From positions 3,395,001 through 3,459,000 of the forward strand of contig CP007053.1 in the NCBI GenBank assembly GCA_000242935.3: a DNA stretch of 64,000 bases, written 5' to 3'. The notes beneath the pieces were generated by a model. It searched no databases. It had not been told where the DNA came from and saw only the letters and a list, made by a program, of their open reading frames with translations. Origin of the DNA: Opitutaceae bacterium TAV5. GTDB lineage: Bacteria > Verrucomicrobiota > Verrucomicrobiia > Opitutales > Opitutaceae. Shown piece by piece: positions 1 to 8,065 of this stretch. Made by a program: the position numbers and the translations under genes. The stretch's first letter is position 1; the number at the start of each line of letters is the position of its first letter.

Positions 1-2
1 CC

Positions 3-584
3 GCCGTCACGTTTGGTCACACCCTGGAATCTCCGGTTCTGCACGGCGTAACGAATCACCATTACCAGACGATGATCGCGTTGCTGAAACGGCTCCATTC
101 GCTGGGCTACCGGAGACCGGGCATTTTCCGTCTTCAGCCTCTGGAAGACCGCGTCAACCGCGTATGGACGGCGGCGTTCTGGGCCTACGCGTCCGATTAC
201 GGACGACGCGGAGATACGATCCCTCCGCTCGTGGTGCCGCGGCTTCGGCGGAATCTCTTTCTCGAGTGGGAGGCGCGCTATCGCCCGGATGTCATCATCG
301 CCTCCAATGTCGAAACGGTGCGCCGGTGGCTGGAGGCGGCGGGTCGGAAAATCCCGGAGGACATCGGCCTGGTGCCGCCCATCATGTCGGACAACGGCGG
401 CGGCTTTTTTTCCGGTATGGATGAAAACGGAGCGGTGATCGGAGCCGCCGCCGTGGATCTGCTCGTGAGCATGATCCATCGCAACGAGCGCGGCGTCCCC
501 GTGCATCCCCAGCGCCTCCTGATCGAGGGCTCCTGCGCCTGGGTGGAGGGACGCAGCGTGAGGAAACTGCAGGCTCATGGATGA
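3..584 (+). CDS. LacI-family transcriptional regulator, C-terminal part (gene enters from left edge)
   Basis: The reading frame is open from base 3 and gives about 193 residues to the stop. No DNA-binding domain is visible, so the gene starts outside the window. The visible part looks like the second half of a periplasmic-binding-protein-like effector domain: a segment predicting an asparagine-named contact with HYQTM, a stretch ending PDVIIASN typical of the strand before the effector hinge, and the closing motif LLIEGSCAWVEGRSV. That ending matches the other LacI regulators here (IQITGDWFAGATV at 60.3 kb, IISIEGKWVENY at 25.2 kb). It is probably a sugar-responsive repressor. Its target genes are unknown, because the next genes are on both strands. 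Family call good, function inferred. Confidence 0.75.
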   Translation, partial: AVTFGHTLESPVLHGVTNHHYQTMIALLKRLHSLGYRRPGIFRLQPLEDRVNRVWTAAFWAYASDYGRRGDTIPPLVVPRLRRNLFLEWEARYRPDVIIASNVETVRRWLEAAGRKIPEDIGLVPPIMSDNGGGFFSGMDENGAVIGAAAVDLLVSMIHRNERGVPVHPQRLLIEGSCAWVEGRSVRKLQAHG

Positions 585-681
585 CATGGGGAAATGGATA
601 CGGATACAGGAAAGTGCCTGTCGGTTTCCCAGCATGCCGCAGGCCGGTTTCCGTTGAAGACGTCATGTGACACATTGCTAG

Positions 682-698
682 CACAAACGTAACCTCCG
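682..698. promoter_or_regulatory. 17-bp motif identical to the one at the FAD oxidoreductase start
   Basis: The 17-mer CACAAACGTAACCTCCG lies 32 bases before the GTG of the AraC gene. It recurs exactly at 3071-3087, over the ribosome-binding site and start codon of the FAD oxidoreductase gene. Both are read in the same orientation on the plus strand, and both have ACATT a few bases upstream. It could be a binding site for the AraC regulator encoded between them, or a duplicated translation start region. Confidence 0.4.
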
Positions 699-730
699 CT
701 GCATTCCCGCCTCGCCACCGGAACGAGGCC

Positions 731-1657
731 GTGGCAGGTTTCCCGATCGACGTTCCTGATGCCCGTTCCCGACGCAAAATGAAATACCCCGAGACCACGG
801 CCAGCCCCGATATTTTCAGGCAGCAGATCGAACCGTTCTTCGCGGGTCAGGCGACCGGCATCCGGGGCGCGCATCTGGCGGGCGAACCGGGACATCTTCC
901 GGGAGAGGGGCGGATGACCGTGCTCGATGTGCCCAGGCTGAGCCTGTGTATCCGCGGTACGGGGCGCTACCGGGTGCGGCGCGGCAACCGTTTCGTGGAG
1001 GTGCGGGTCCGCGCGGGCGAAGTGATTTTCGTCGCGCCGGGATGCGGCATGGAGCCCGTCGATGGGGCGGACTACCTTTCACTCGGTATCGTGTTTCATC
1101 CGCAATTCACATTGTTTGCGATCGCGGAAAGGCTGCCCGGCTCGAACAGCGCACCGTGGCAACGTTTCATGAGCACGCATCATTGTCCTCATGTTCCGGA
1201 TACGGACGGCGCGGCATTTTGCGAGGCGGCCGGCCGGGCGCGTGATCCACGCGTGTTGCGGCGGCTGGCGGAGATCATCCTGCTGGAGGCGGTCGGCTTG
1301 CTGGACCGGCCGGAGCAGCAGGTGGCGAGCGCGGGCAAGGGGCGCTTCACCTGGAGGGCGGCGTGCCAGTTTGTGCAGGAACACCTCCAGCATCCGATCA
1401 CGAGGCAGGACGTGGCGGACTACCTGCACGTTCACCCGAACCACATTTCACGACTTTTTTCCAGATATGGCGACGGGATCAGTTTTAACGATTACGTACT
1501 GGAGCAGCGCCTGAGGCGGGCGCGGGTGATCCTGGCCATGCCGGGCATGAACATCTCGGACATCGCCCACGCATGCGGATTTGGCAGTGGCAATTATTTC
1601 GCACGGTGCTTTCGCAAAAAATTTGGCCATGCGCCGGGCACCGATCACAGGCGGTGA
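731..1657 (+). CDS. AraC-family transcriptional regulator
   Basis: This protein of about 308 residues has the classical AraC layout. The N-terminal half is a cupin-like effector-binding region (residues about 55-120, with RGTGRYRVRRG and GEVIFVAPG). The C-terminal 95 residues hold two helix-turn-helix motifs: one around ITRQDVADYLHVHPNHISRLF and a second around MNISDIAHACGFGSGNYFARCF. The second is the well conserved HTH of the family. The start is uncertain: GTG at 731 gives 308 residues, and an in-frame ATG at 779 gives 292. It is convergent with the FAD oxidoreductase gene, whose start region shares a 17-bp motif with this gene's upstream region, so it may control that gene and itself. The likely effector is a sugar or related small molecule (inference). 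Confidence 0.85.
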   Translation: MAGFPIDVPDARSRRKMKYPETTASPDIFRQQIEPFFAGQATGIRGAHLAGEPGHLPGEGRMTVLDVPRLSLCIRGTGRYRVRRGNRFVEVRVRAGEVIFVAPGCGMEPVDGADYLSLGIVFHPQFTLFAIAERLPGSNSAPWQRFMSTHHCPHVPDTDGAAFCEAAGRARDPRVLRRLAEIILLEAVGLLDRPEQQVASAGKGRFTWRAACQFVQEHLQHPITRQDVADYLHVHPNHISRLFSRYGDGISFNDYVLEQRLRRARVILAMPGMNISDIAHACGFGSGNYFARCFRKKFGHAPGTDHRR

Positions 1658-1684
1658 GCGGAAATACGGGTCACGCGGTCCCTG

Positions 1685-3073
1685 TCAGGCCGGGGCTCCG
1701 CTTTCTGCAGGAAGACCAAGGCGGGTGCGGAGTTCGCAGATAGCGATGTCTGCCGGATCGATGCCTTGTTCCACGGCCAGCGTGGCGCCGAGGCCGGCGG
1801 CTTCGCCCATGGCCACGGCGTTGCCGGTGACACGATAGCTGGAATGGGCGATGTGATCGCCGGAAATACAGCGGCCGGCCACTATGAGGTTGTCATGATC
1901 GCGGGCGAGCAGGCAGCGCCAGGGAATATCGTAGGGGCGCATGGGAAGGTGGAACAGGCCGCGTCCTTCGGAGGGGTCGGGGTGATGGATGTCCACGTTG
2001 AAGCGCACTTCGCAGATGCCGTCGTCGAAACGGCGACCGGTCTGGATATCTTCCGTGGTCAGATAGTAGCGGCCGAGGATGCGGCGGGCTTCGCGCACGC
2101 CGACGAAGGGGCCGGTGTCGATCAGGTAGATGTCGCGCCAGTCCTCACCGCCGCGGGTCTTGAGGATGTGGACCAGTTCGCGGATTTCCTTGCGGCCCTG
2201 AAACTCGGCGCGGGTCAGATTGCGCGCGTCGATGCCGCTGCCGAAAAGGTGGGTGGCCATGAGCATGAACACGCCGGGCTGGCCGGGCTGCGGGAACAGC
2301 GTGACCCGTTCATAGCTGAGCTGGAAGCCGGCGGCGCGGGCGATGCCGAGCATCGGCTGGTGCCGGGCGGCGCCGACGCCGCGGTAGCCGCCGATGCGGC
2401 CGTAGAGCGTCATGGGCTGCACCTTGCCGTCGCCCGGGCGGCCATGCTCGAAGGGGCAGCCGGCGCGGGCGCACACATCACCGTCCCCCGTAGTGTCTAT
2501 TATGATACTGGATTCGATGAATTCGCGGCCGGATTTGCTTTCGGTGAATACGCCGGTGATGCGGTTGCCGTCGTGTGCCACGCCGACGACCTGGGTGCAA
2601 AGCTGCACTTCGAGGCGCGGGGCGCATTCCTCGGCCATCTCGTCGAGCAGCCCCTTCATGGCTTCGAGCCCGTAGATGGGCCAGCGAGGCCAGTGGTGCG
2701 AGTACTCGACGGCTCCGCGGGATTCGAGACGCGTGCGGATTTCCCGGTTGATACCGGGGCGGTTTTCGGCGTCGAGGATGATCGTGAGAGCGCCGGCAGT
2801 CCAGACACCGCCGAGGAAGGGGTGGCGTTCGAGGAGCAGCACGCTGGCTCCGGCGCGGGCGGCAGTGAAGGCGGCGGCGATGCCGGCGGGGCCGCCTCCG
2901 CAAACCAGGATGTCGGTCTTGCGGACGACGGGCACGTCACGCGCAGGTTCGCGGAGGGTGCGGCGGGTGGGAAACGACGTGGAGGCCGTGATCGGGTCGA
3001 CGGTTTGCATGAAGCGCGAGTAAAGCGCGGTGCACAGGGTCCGGCAAAGGAGCGCTCGGAACATTTTGGTCAC
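1685..3073 (-). CDS. FAD-dependent oxidoreductase
   Basis: 462 residues of the FAD-dependent oxidoreductase group (PF12831-like) common in Verrucomicrobiota and Planctomycetota carbohydrate loci. A dinucleotide-binding motif GGGPAG sits at residues 59-64 and the ribose-binding acidic residue is Glu82 (LLLER). The C-terminal part has the second FAD motif, with RCISGDHIAHSSYRVTGNAV around residues 410-430. The GTG start is supported by a strong GGAGG seven bases upstream; an in-frame ATG lies three codons later, and another Met at residue 22 is also possible. The substrate cannot be read from sequence. Family members are annotated as generic oxidoreductases, sometimes glucose-inhibited-division-like by mistake. 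The adjacent AraC gene is its likely regulator. Confidence 0.85.
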   Translation of the reverse strand: MTKMFRALLCRTLCTALYSRFMQTVDPITASTSFPTRRTLREPARDVPVVRKTDILVCGGGPAGIAAAFTAARAGASVLLLERHPFLGGVWTAGALTIILDAENRPGINREIRTRLESRGAVEYSHHWPRWPIYGLEAMKGLLDEMAEECAPRLEVQLCTQVVGVAHDGNRITGVFTESKSGREFIESSIIIDTTGDGDVCARAGCPFEHGRPGDGKVQPMTLYGRIGGYRGVGAARHQPMLGIARAAGFQLSYERVTLFPQPGQPGVFMLMATHLFGSGIDARNLTRAEFQGRKEIRELVHILKTRGGEDWRDIYLIDTGPFVGVREARRILGRYYLTTEDIQTGRRFDDGICEVRFNVDIHHPDPSEGRGLFHLPMRPYDIPWRCLLARDHDNLIVAGRCISGDHIAHSSYRVTGNAVAMGEAAGLGATLAVEQGIDPADIAICELRTRLGLPAESGAPA

Positions 3074-3087
3074 AAACGTAACCTCCG
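3071..3087. promoter_or_regulatory. Second copy of the 17-bp motif, covering SD and GTG start of the FAD oxidoreductase
   Basis: Exact copy of the motif at 682-698. On the minus strand it reads GGAGG, seven bases, then GTG, so it contains the translation start signals. A protein bound here would block initiation or transcription. Confidence 0.4.
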
Positions 3088-3206
3088 GATTCGGGGGGAG
3101 GCGGATGGACGCAGGCTTGCCGCTGCCACTTCATCGTGAAAGCGGGACCGGGGCGTTCAACGCTGTTCGTCGATGTTAACCGGCTACCGGCTTCGACAAA
3201 CAGTGC

Positions 3207-3896
3207 TTACATGAAACGCCCTTCGTGGAGGAAGAGGGCGCGGCGGCAGCGGGCGGCGTGGGCGGGGTTGTGGGTGACGAGGACGAGGGCGGTCTGCGTT
3301 TCGTCGCAGAGGCCGAGAAGGAGGTCGATGACGGCGTCGCCGGTCTTTTCGTCGAGGTTGCCCGTGGGTTCGTCGGCGAGGATCAGGGCCGGGCGGTTCA
3401 TGAGGGCGCGGGCGATGGCCACGCGCTGGCGTTCGCCGCCGGAAAGCTGGCCGGGCAGGTGATGGGCGCGGCCGGCGAGGCCGACCTTGGCGAGGAGTTC
3501 GTCGGCGCGCGCGCGGTCGGCGGCGGCGGGCGAGCCGAGCATGCGGGCGGCCATGAGGACGTTGGCGCGGGCGTCGAGTTCGGGGATGAGGTAAAAGGAC
3601 TGGAACACGATGCCGAGGAAACGGGCGCGGCGGGTGGCGGCGGTGGCCGGGGAAAGGGGCGGGGGAAAGACGGTGTCGCCCTGCCAGACGAGGGCGCCGG
3701 CGTCGGGCGTGTCGAGAGCGGCAAGGAGATTGAGGAGCGTGGATTTGCCGGAGCCGGATTCGCCGCGGATGGAGAGCGTCTCGCTGGCGACGACGGAGAG
3801 ATCCACGCCGTGCAGGACGGGCAGGCGGGTGGTCCCGCTGAGGTAGGATTTTTCGAGCGCGGTGGCGGCGAGAATGGGCGTGGCAGGGGAGGTCAT
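3207..3896 (-). CDS. lolD: ABC transporter ATP-binding protein, lipoprotein-releasing type (LolD)
   Basis: 229 residues, the usual LolD length. Walker [10 protein letters not shown] is at residues 45-53, the signature LSGGE at 151-155, Walker B LILADEP at 171-177 and the switch histidine in VTHN at 207-210. The MacB/LolD subfamily is indicated by GNLDEKTG after Walker B. It should power extraction of outer-membrane lipoproteins from the inner membrane together with the permease encoded immediately upstream (4063-5295), from which it is separated by an inverted-repeat element. The order lysS-lolC-lolD on one strand suggests co-transcription. The cytoplasmic, membrane-associated role is known for the family. 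Confidence 0.9.
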   Translation of the reverse strand: MTSPATPILAATALEKSYLSGTTRLPVLHGVDLSVVASETLSIRGESGSGKSTLLNLLAALDTPDAGALVWQGDTVFPPPLSPATAATRRARFLGIVFQSFYLIPELDARANVLMAARMLGSPAAADRARADELLAKVGLAGRAHHLPGQLSGGERQRVAIARALMNRPALILADEPTGNLDEKTGDAVIDLLLGLCDETQTALVLVTHNPAHAARCRRALFLHEGRFM

Positions 3897-3924
3897 CGCA
3901 GCCTATTGTTTCAGAGTCGTAAAA

Positions 3925-4053
3925 TTAACCACAGAGACACGGAGACACAGAGGCTCAAGCCACGGAGATGAAAGAAGGTTGTAGTTGTTTTTCATGACGA
4001 CTGGCTGGAGGTTTTTTCTGTGCATTCTCTGTGCCTTTGTGTCTTTGTGGTTA
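3925..4053. repeat. Inverted-repeat element with low-complexity arms (GAGACAC type)
   Basis: The left arm at 3925-3952 is made of near-repeats of GAGACAC/ACAGAGG, beginning TTAACCACAGAGACACGGAG. The right arm at 4027-4053 is its imperfect reverse complement, ending CTTTGTGTCTTTGTGGTTA. Between them are about 75 bases with fragments of the same words. It fills the lolC-lolD gap and could fold into a long hairpin in the transcript. Five other elements of the same plan but different sequence occur in this window. Confidence 0.75.
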
Positions 4054-4062
4054 GATTTTGCT

Positions 4063-5295
4063 TCATTCGCTGCGGAGGGCGTCGACGGGCTTGAGACGGG
4101 CGGCGCGCCAGGCGGGGAGGAGGCCGGCGAGGAGCGAGATGAGGATCGTGCCGGTGACGATCATCAGATAGTCGGAGAGGAGCAGGTGCGAGGGGAGTTT
4201 GTTGAACTGGTAGGCGTTGAGCAGGGCCTGTTCGCCGCCGGTGATTTTTGTGAGAAAACTGACGATGTCGTTACGGTAGTGGAGCGCGGTGAAGCCGAGG
4301 AGGTTGCCGGCGAGCGTTCCGGCCACGCCGATGACGAGACCTTGCAGGCAGAAGCAGAGCGCCACCTGGCCGGGGCGCGCGCCGAGGGCGCCGAGGAGGC
4401 CGATCTCGCGGGTTTTGCGGACGACCGTGGTGAGGAGCGAGCAGGCGATGGAAAAACTGGCCACCAGCACGATGAACAGGAGCAGGAAAAAGATCATGCT
4501 CTTCTCCATTTGCAGGACGAAGAGAAAGTCGTCGTTGCTCTCCATCCAGGTGGCGGCGCGCTGGTCGAAGGGAAGCGTGGCATTGATGGCTTGCGCGACG
4601 TCAAAGGGCTCGGCACCGGGGGCGATTTTTATGTTGATGCCGTGCACGGCGGAGCCGAGGCCGTAGAGATCCTGCATGAGCCGGAGCGTCACGAGGACGA
4701 TGCTGCTGTCGAGCTGCTGGTGGCCGATCTCGAAAATGCCGACGACGCGGAGTTCGCGGGGCATGAAGACTTCGTCCTGCTTGAGCTTTTCGAGGAGAAG
4801 CGGGGAGTAGACCTCGACCTTGCTGCCGAGGTGCGCGCCCAGGGTGCGGGCGAGCTGGGAGCTGAGGATAATGGAGTCGTCGTCGAGGTCGTCGAAGGAA
4901 CCGGCGCGGAGAAATTTTCTCAAGGGGGTGACGGTTTCGACGTTGTCGAGGTCGACACCCTGGATGGCGGGGAAGGTGGGACGGCCTTCGCACTCGAGCA
5001 TGACCATGCCCTGTGCGAACGGCGTGGCGGCGGCGACGCCGGGCACGCGCAGGAGGTTTTCGATGGCGCCGGCCGGATCGGCGATCGCGTTGCGGGCGCG
5101 GACCTGCACTTCGCCCTGGGTGTCGATGACCATCTTGCGGATTTCATAGCCGAAACCGCCCATGACCGACATCGAGATGATGAGGATCGTGACGCCGAGC
5201 GCCACGCCGAGGATCGAGATCAGCGTGAAGAACGGCGGCACCTTGCGCCCGCCGGGGAAGAGTTGCTTGAGCGCAAGGTAGATAGGCCAGGACAT
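4063..5295 (-). CDS. lolC: ABC transporter permease, LolC/LolE family
   Basis: 410 residues with the FtsX/MacB permease plan. One N-terminal transmembrane helix at about 22-45 (FFTLISILGVALGVTILIIS) is followed by a periplasmic domain of about 220 residues (MacB-like core, with MGGFGYEIRKM after the helix). Three C-terminal helices fall in roughly 270-400, including SMIFFLLLFIVLVASFSIA and LMIVTGTILISLLAGLLPAW. The ending PAWRAARLKPVDALRSE is the family's hallmark. It transfers outer-membrane lipoproteins to the periplasmic carrier. Many Bacteria have separate LolC and LolE; one subunit here suggests a homodimer (LolF-like). It is upstream of lolD on the same strand. Confidence 0.9.
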   Translation of the reverse strand: MSWPIYLALKQLFPGGRKVPPFFTLISILGVALGVTILIISMSVMGGFGYEIRKMVIDTQGEVQVRARNAIADPAGAIENLLRVPGVAAATPFAQGMVMLECEGRPTFPAIQGVDLDNVETVTPLRKFLRAGSFDDLDDDSIILSSQLARTLGAHLGSKVEVYSPLLLEKLKQDEVFMPRELRVVGIFEIGHQQLDSSIVLVTLRLMQDLYGLGSAVHGINIKIAPGAEPFDVAQAINATLPFDQRAATWMESNDDFLFVLQMEKSMIFFLLLFIVLVASFSIACSLLTTVVRKTREIGLLGALGARPGQVALCFCLQGLVIGVAGTLAGNLLGFTALHYRNDIVSFLTKITGGEQALLNAYQFNKLPSHLLLSDYLMIVTGTILISLLAGLLPAWRAARLKPVDALRSE

Positions 5296-5298
5296 GGG

Positions 5299-5441
5299 AA
5301 TTAATTAATAATCAAGAATTGAAAATTAAGAATGGGGTGGCGAAGCGAGATCCGGGCCGGGCGGATTTGGCATGCGCGTCGGAGGGCTCGTGTTTTTTTC
5401 AATTTTTTAATTCTTAATTATTAATTCTTAATTATTAATTT
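5299..5441. repeat. Inverted-repeat element with AT-only low-complexity arms
   Basis: The left arm (5299-5333) and right arm (5394-5441) consist of variants of AATTAATAATTAAGAATT. They are imperfect reverse complements, and the right arm contains a direct repeat of AATTCTTAATTATT. The 60-base centre is GC-rich and unrelated. It occupies the whole lysS-lolC gap. The architecture matches the elements at 3925, 44285, 44528, 45924 and 46994. Confidence 0.7.
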
Positions 5442-6925
5442 CCCGCAGTTGCGCCCCCCGGGCGCAACTGCGGGAACAGGATCACGTCGCGGATGCTTTC
5501 GGCTCCGGTGAGGAGGATGCAGAGGCGGTCGATACCGATGCCCATGCCGCCGGCGGGCGGCATGCCGTGTTCGAGCGCGAGGAGAAAATCGGTATCGATT
5601 TTCTGGATATCCTCGCCGGCCTGCGCCTCGAACATCTGGCGCTGCACGTCGGGATCGTTCTGCTCGGAGTAGGCGGGCGCGATTTCCATGCCGCCGATGG
5701 TGAGCTCGAACACGTCGATGACGGACGGGTCCTCGAGGTTGAGTTTGGCGAGCGGGCAAAGCTCCTTCGGCAGGTGGGTGACGAAGGTGGGCTGGATGAG
5801 CGTGGGCTCGATTTTCTTGGAAAAGATTTCGTTGGTGATCTCGTAGTCTTCCCACTTCGGGTCGGCGTAGAGGCCGAGCTTTTGCGCGCCGGCGATTTTT
5901 TGTTCCTTGCTGCGGCTGAACCAGTCGGGGTCGCCGGTGGCTTCGCGGATGAGGTCCTTGTAGCGGACTTCGCGCCACTCGCCGGCAAAGTGGATCGTTT
6001 CGCCGCTGGCGGCGTGCTTGATCTCGAAGGTGCCGAGGACGTCGCGGCAGAGCGACTGGAACAGGTCGCGGACGAGTGTCATCATGCCGCGGTAGTCGCT
6101 GTAGGCCTGATACACCTCGAGCATGGTGAACTCGGGATTGTGGCGGCGGGAGACGCCTTCGTTGCGGAAGTTGCGACCGATTTCAAAGACGCGGTCGAAA
6201 CCGCCGACGAGCATGCGCTTCAGGTAAAGTTCGAGCGAGATGCGGAGCACGAAATCGACGCCGAGCGCGTTGTGGTGCGTCTCGAAAGGACGCGCGGCGG
6301 CGCCGCCGGCCACGTTCTGGAGGACGGGTGTCTCGACTTCGAGGAAGTCGCGGTCTTCGAGGAAGCGGCGGATGTGCGTGACGATTTTCGAGCGGAGCTG
6401 GAGCCGGGCGCGCGACTCGGGGTTGACGATCAGGTCGAGGTAGCGCTGGCGGTAAACCTGCTCGGGATCGCTGAGGCCGTGCCACTTTTCGGGGAGCGGG
6501 CGGAGGGCCTTGCTGACGAGCGTGTAGCTGTCGGCGCGAACGGTGATCTCGCCGGTCTTTGTCTTGAAGAGCGTGCCCCTGGCGCCGATAAAATCACCGA
6601 GGTCGAGCTTCTTGAACTCGGCGTAGGCGGCCTCGCCGATGACGTCGCGGCGGACGTAGAGCTGGATCTGGCCCTGCTGGTCGAGGATCTTGACAAAGGC
6701 GCTGCCGCCCTGGACGCGGATGGTGACGAGGCGGCCGGCGACGGCGACAGGGACGGTGTTGTCCTCGCCGTCAACGTAGGCCTTGAGCGCTTCGGCGGAG
6801 AAGTGGGTGGGCTCGAAATGGGCGCGGAACGGGTCCTGGCCGGCAGCGCGCAGGTCGGCGAGTTTCTGGCGGCGAACGGCGTGCTGGTCGTGGGAGATGT
6901 CTTCGTGCTGAGGTGCTTCGCTCAT
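5435..6925 (-). CDS. lysS: Lysyl-tRNA synthetase, class II
   Basis: 496 residues from the ATG at 6925 (MSEAPQHED), the normal LysRS length. An upstream in-frame extension exists but would run into the neighbouring LacI gene, so it was rejected. It has an OB-fold anticodon-binding domain at about 50-170, then a class II catalytic core. Motif 1 is near FLEVETPVLQ, motif 2 is FEIGRNFRNEGVSRRHNPEF, and motif 3 is GMGIGIDRLCILLTGA near the C-terminus. The lysine-site signature MLEVYQAY is present. It charges tRNA(Lys) in the cytoplasm. The last codons form a perfect 15-bp inverted repeat (5442-5474). Confidence 0.97.
   Translation of the reverse strand: MSEAPQHEDISHDQHAVRRQKLADLRAAGQDPFRAHFEPTHFSAEALKAYVDGEDNTVPVAVAGRLVTIRVQGGSAFVKILDQQGQIQLYVRRDVIGEAAYAEFKKLDLGDFIGARGTLFKTKTGEITVRADSYTLVSKALRPLPEKWHGLSDPEQVYRQRYLDLIVNPESRARLQLRSKIVTHIRRFLEDRDFLEVETPVLQNVAGGAAARPFETHHNALGVDFVLRISLELYLKRMLVGGFDRVFEIGRNFRNEGVSRRHNPEFTMLEVYQAYSDYRGMMTLVRDLFQSLCRDVLGTFEIKHAASGETIHFAGEWREVRYKDLIREATGDPDWFSRSKEQKIAGAQKLGLYADPKWEDYEITNEIFSKKIEPTLIQPTFVTHLPKELCPLAKLNLEDPSVIDVFELTIGGMEIAPAYSEQNDPDVQRQMFEAQAGEDIQKIDTDFLLALEHGMPPAGGMGIGIDRLCILLTGAESIRDVILFPQLRPGGATAGN
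5442..5474. terminator. Strong perfect hairpin at the lysS 3' end
   Basis: Arms CCCGCAGTTGCGCCC (5442-5456) and its exact complement (5460-5474) enclose a 3-base loop. It overlaps the last eleven lysS codons. It is followed in the lysS direction by an AT-rich tract without a clean T-run, so it may attenuate or protect the mRNA 3' end rather than act as a canonical terminator. Confidence 0.5.
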
Positions 6926-6998
6926 GGAAGGGAAGAGCGTTGCCGGGAGGGCGGAGGGGAGCAAACGGATTTTGCGAGGAGGACCGAACGGGAAAATT

Positions 6999-7973
6999 TC
7001 AGCCGGAATCCTCCGCCGGGTCGATCCATGTTCCCCGGAGCGATACGCGCTGGGGTGCGGCCGGCAGGCCGAATTCACGGCGGAGCACGGCGGGATGAAG
7101 CAGACGGACGCCATGACGGCCGATTTCGGCAGGCTGCAAGGCATAGTACGGGAACGAATGAAGGGCCGCCCCGCCGCTGTTGAGGAATGCGGCAGCAAGG
7201 CCCCGCGTCCGCAGAACTTTCGCAATTTCCGGATGAATCGTCAGCACGCCGTCGATGCGATGACGGCGCAGCCAGGCTTGCAGGCGCGACGGGTCGCCCC
7301 GTGCCCCGTCCGGGCAGATGAGCGGGGCGTGGCGCGGGAGGACGGCGGCGGCGTAGCCTCCCAGCCATGTCCCGCCGGTTCGCGATTCCAGATGGGGATC
7401 GACCACCAGCCCGAGCCGGCGGCAACCGTTGGCGAAGAGGCGTTCGCAACCGGAAAACGCGCCGTGAAAATAGTCCATTGCCACGGCATGAAGCGCCGGA
7501 CGGTGCGTGAGCGCGCCGAGAGAGACCGCGGCGAATTCGGGCCAGGCCCAGCCGGTGAATTCCTGCGGGTGCTCCGAGGGGCCGAAGAGCAGCCCGCGCA
7601 CCCCGCGATGAAAGAGAACGCGGCCGAGGCGGCGCTGCGCGGCGGGGGAGGGGGGGAGGGGGACCTGTTCGCAGGCGTAGCCGTCGAGGGCGGCTTCCTC
7701 ACGTGCGCCGGCCCAGACGTCGCGGGTGAAGGCCGTGCCGTCGCAGTCGATGAACACGAGGGTGCTGCCGCGCGCCGCGCCACCTCCGCGCTGGCGATAG
7801 GCGGCGAGGGCAGAGAGCGCGGGATCGGGGCGGTAACCGAGACGGGCGATGACGTCGCGAACCTGTTGCGCGGTGGCGAGGCGGACGGCCCTGGAGCCGC
7901 GCACGACGCGGGAAACGGTCATATGGCTGACCCCGGCCTCGCGGGCGACGTCGTGGAGGGTGGGCGGTTTCAT
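6999..7973 (-). CDS. LacI-family transcriptional regulator
   Basis: 324 residues from the ATG at 7973, which places the LacI HTH (TLHDVAREAGVSHMTVSRVV) at residues 5-24; an upstream ATG at 8018 would add 15 residues. The HTH is followed by GYRPDPALSALAAYR, the variant hinge of a Verrucomicrobiota LacI subgroup, instead of the usual PN-x-x-AR-x-L. The effector-binding domain ends VSLRGTWIDPAEDSG. The gene is divergent from the unknown protein at 8066, and an 18-bp palindrome with central CG lies between them, so it probably represses that gene and itself. The effector is unknown. It is upstream of lysS but not obviously linked to it. Confidence 0.88.
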   Translation of the reverse strand: MKPPTLHDVAREAGVSHMTVSRVVRGSRAVRLATAQQVRDVIARLGYRPDPALSALAAYRQRGGGAARGSTLVFIDCDGTAFTRDVWAGAREEAALDGYACEQVPLPPSPAAQRRLGRVLFHRGVRGLLFGPSEHPQEFTGWAWPEFAAVSLGALTHRPALHAVAMDYFHGAFSGCERLFANGCRRLGLVVDPHLESRTGGTWLGGYAAAVLPRHAPLICPDGARGDPSRLQAWLRRHRIDGVLTIHPEIAKVLRTRGLAAAFLNSGGAALHSFPYYALQPAEIGRHGVRLLHPAVLRREFGLPAAPQRVSLRGTWIDPAEDSG

Positions 7974-8001
7974 GGATAGGTGAAGCTCCGGACTACGGGC
8001 G

Positions 8002-8019
8002 AATGTTAACGTGAACATT
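8002..8019. promoter_or_regulatory. Probable LacI-type operator
   Basis: AATGTTAACGTGAACATT is palindromic at 16 of 18 positions with a central CG, as in classical LacI/GalR operators. It sits in the 92-bp gap between the divergent LacI gene (start 7973) and the gene at 8066. Confidence 0.55.
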
Positions 8020-8065
8020 TTCGGCGGCTTCTCAAGCCTTGCGTGGCCGGACAGGCTGGCGGGCG

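Noticed and set aside
382-798. Minus-strand frame with GGAGG...GTG at 698-682, as if a gene began there
   Set aside because: The translated product is antisense to the LacI gene and has no recognisable features. The start signals are better explained as the repeated 17-bp motif.
4063-5304. 439-codon plus-strand frame opposite lolC
   Set aside because: Acidic low-complexity shadow (Glu/Gly/Asp-rich); the minus strand is a clear LolC/E permease.
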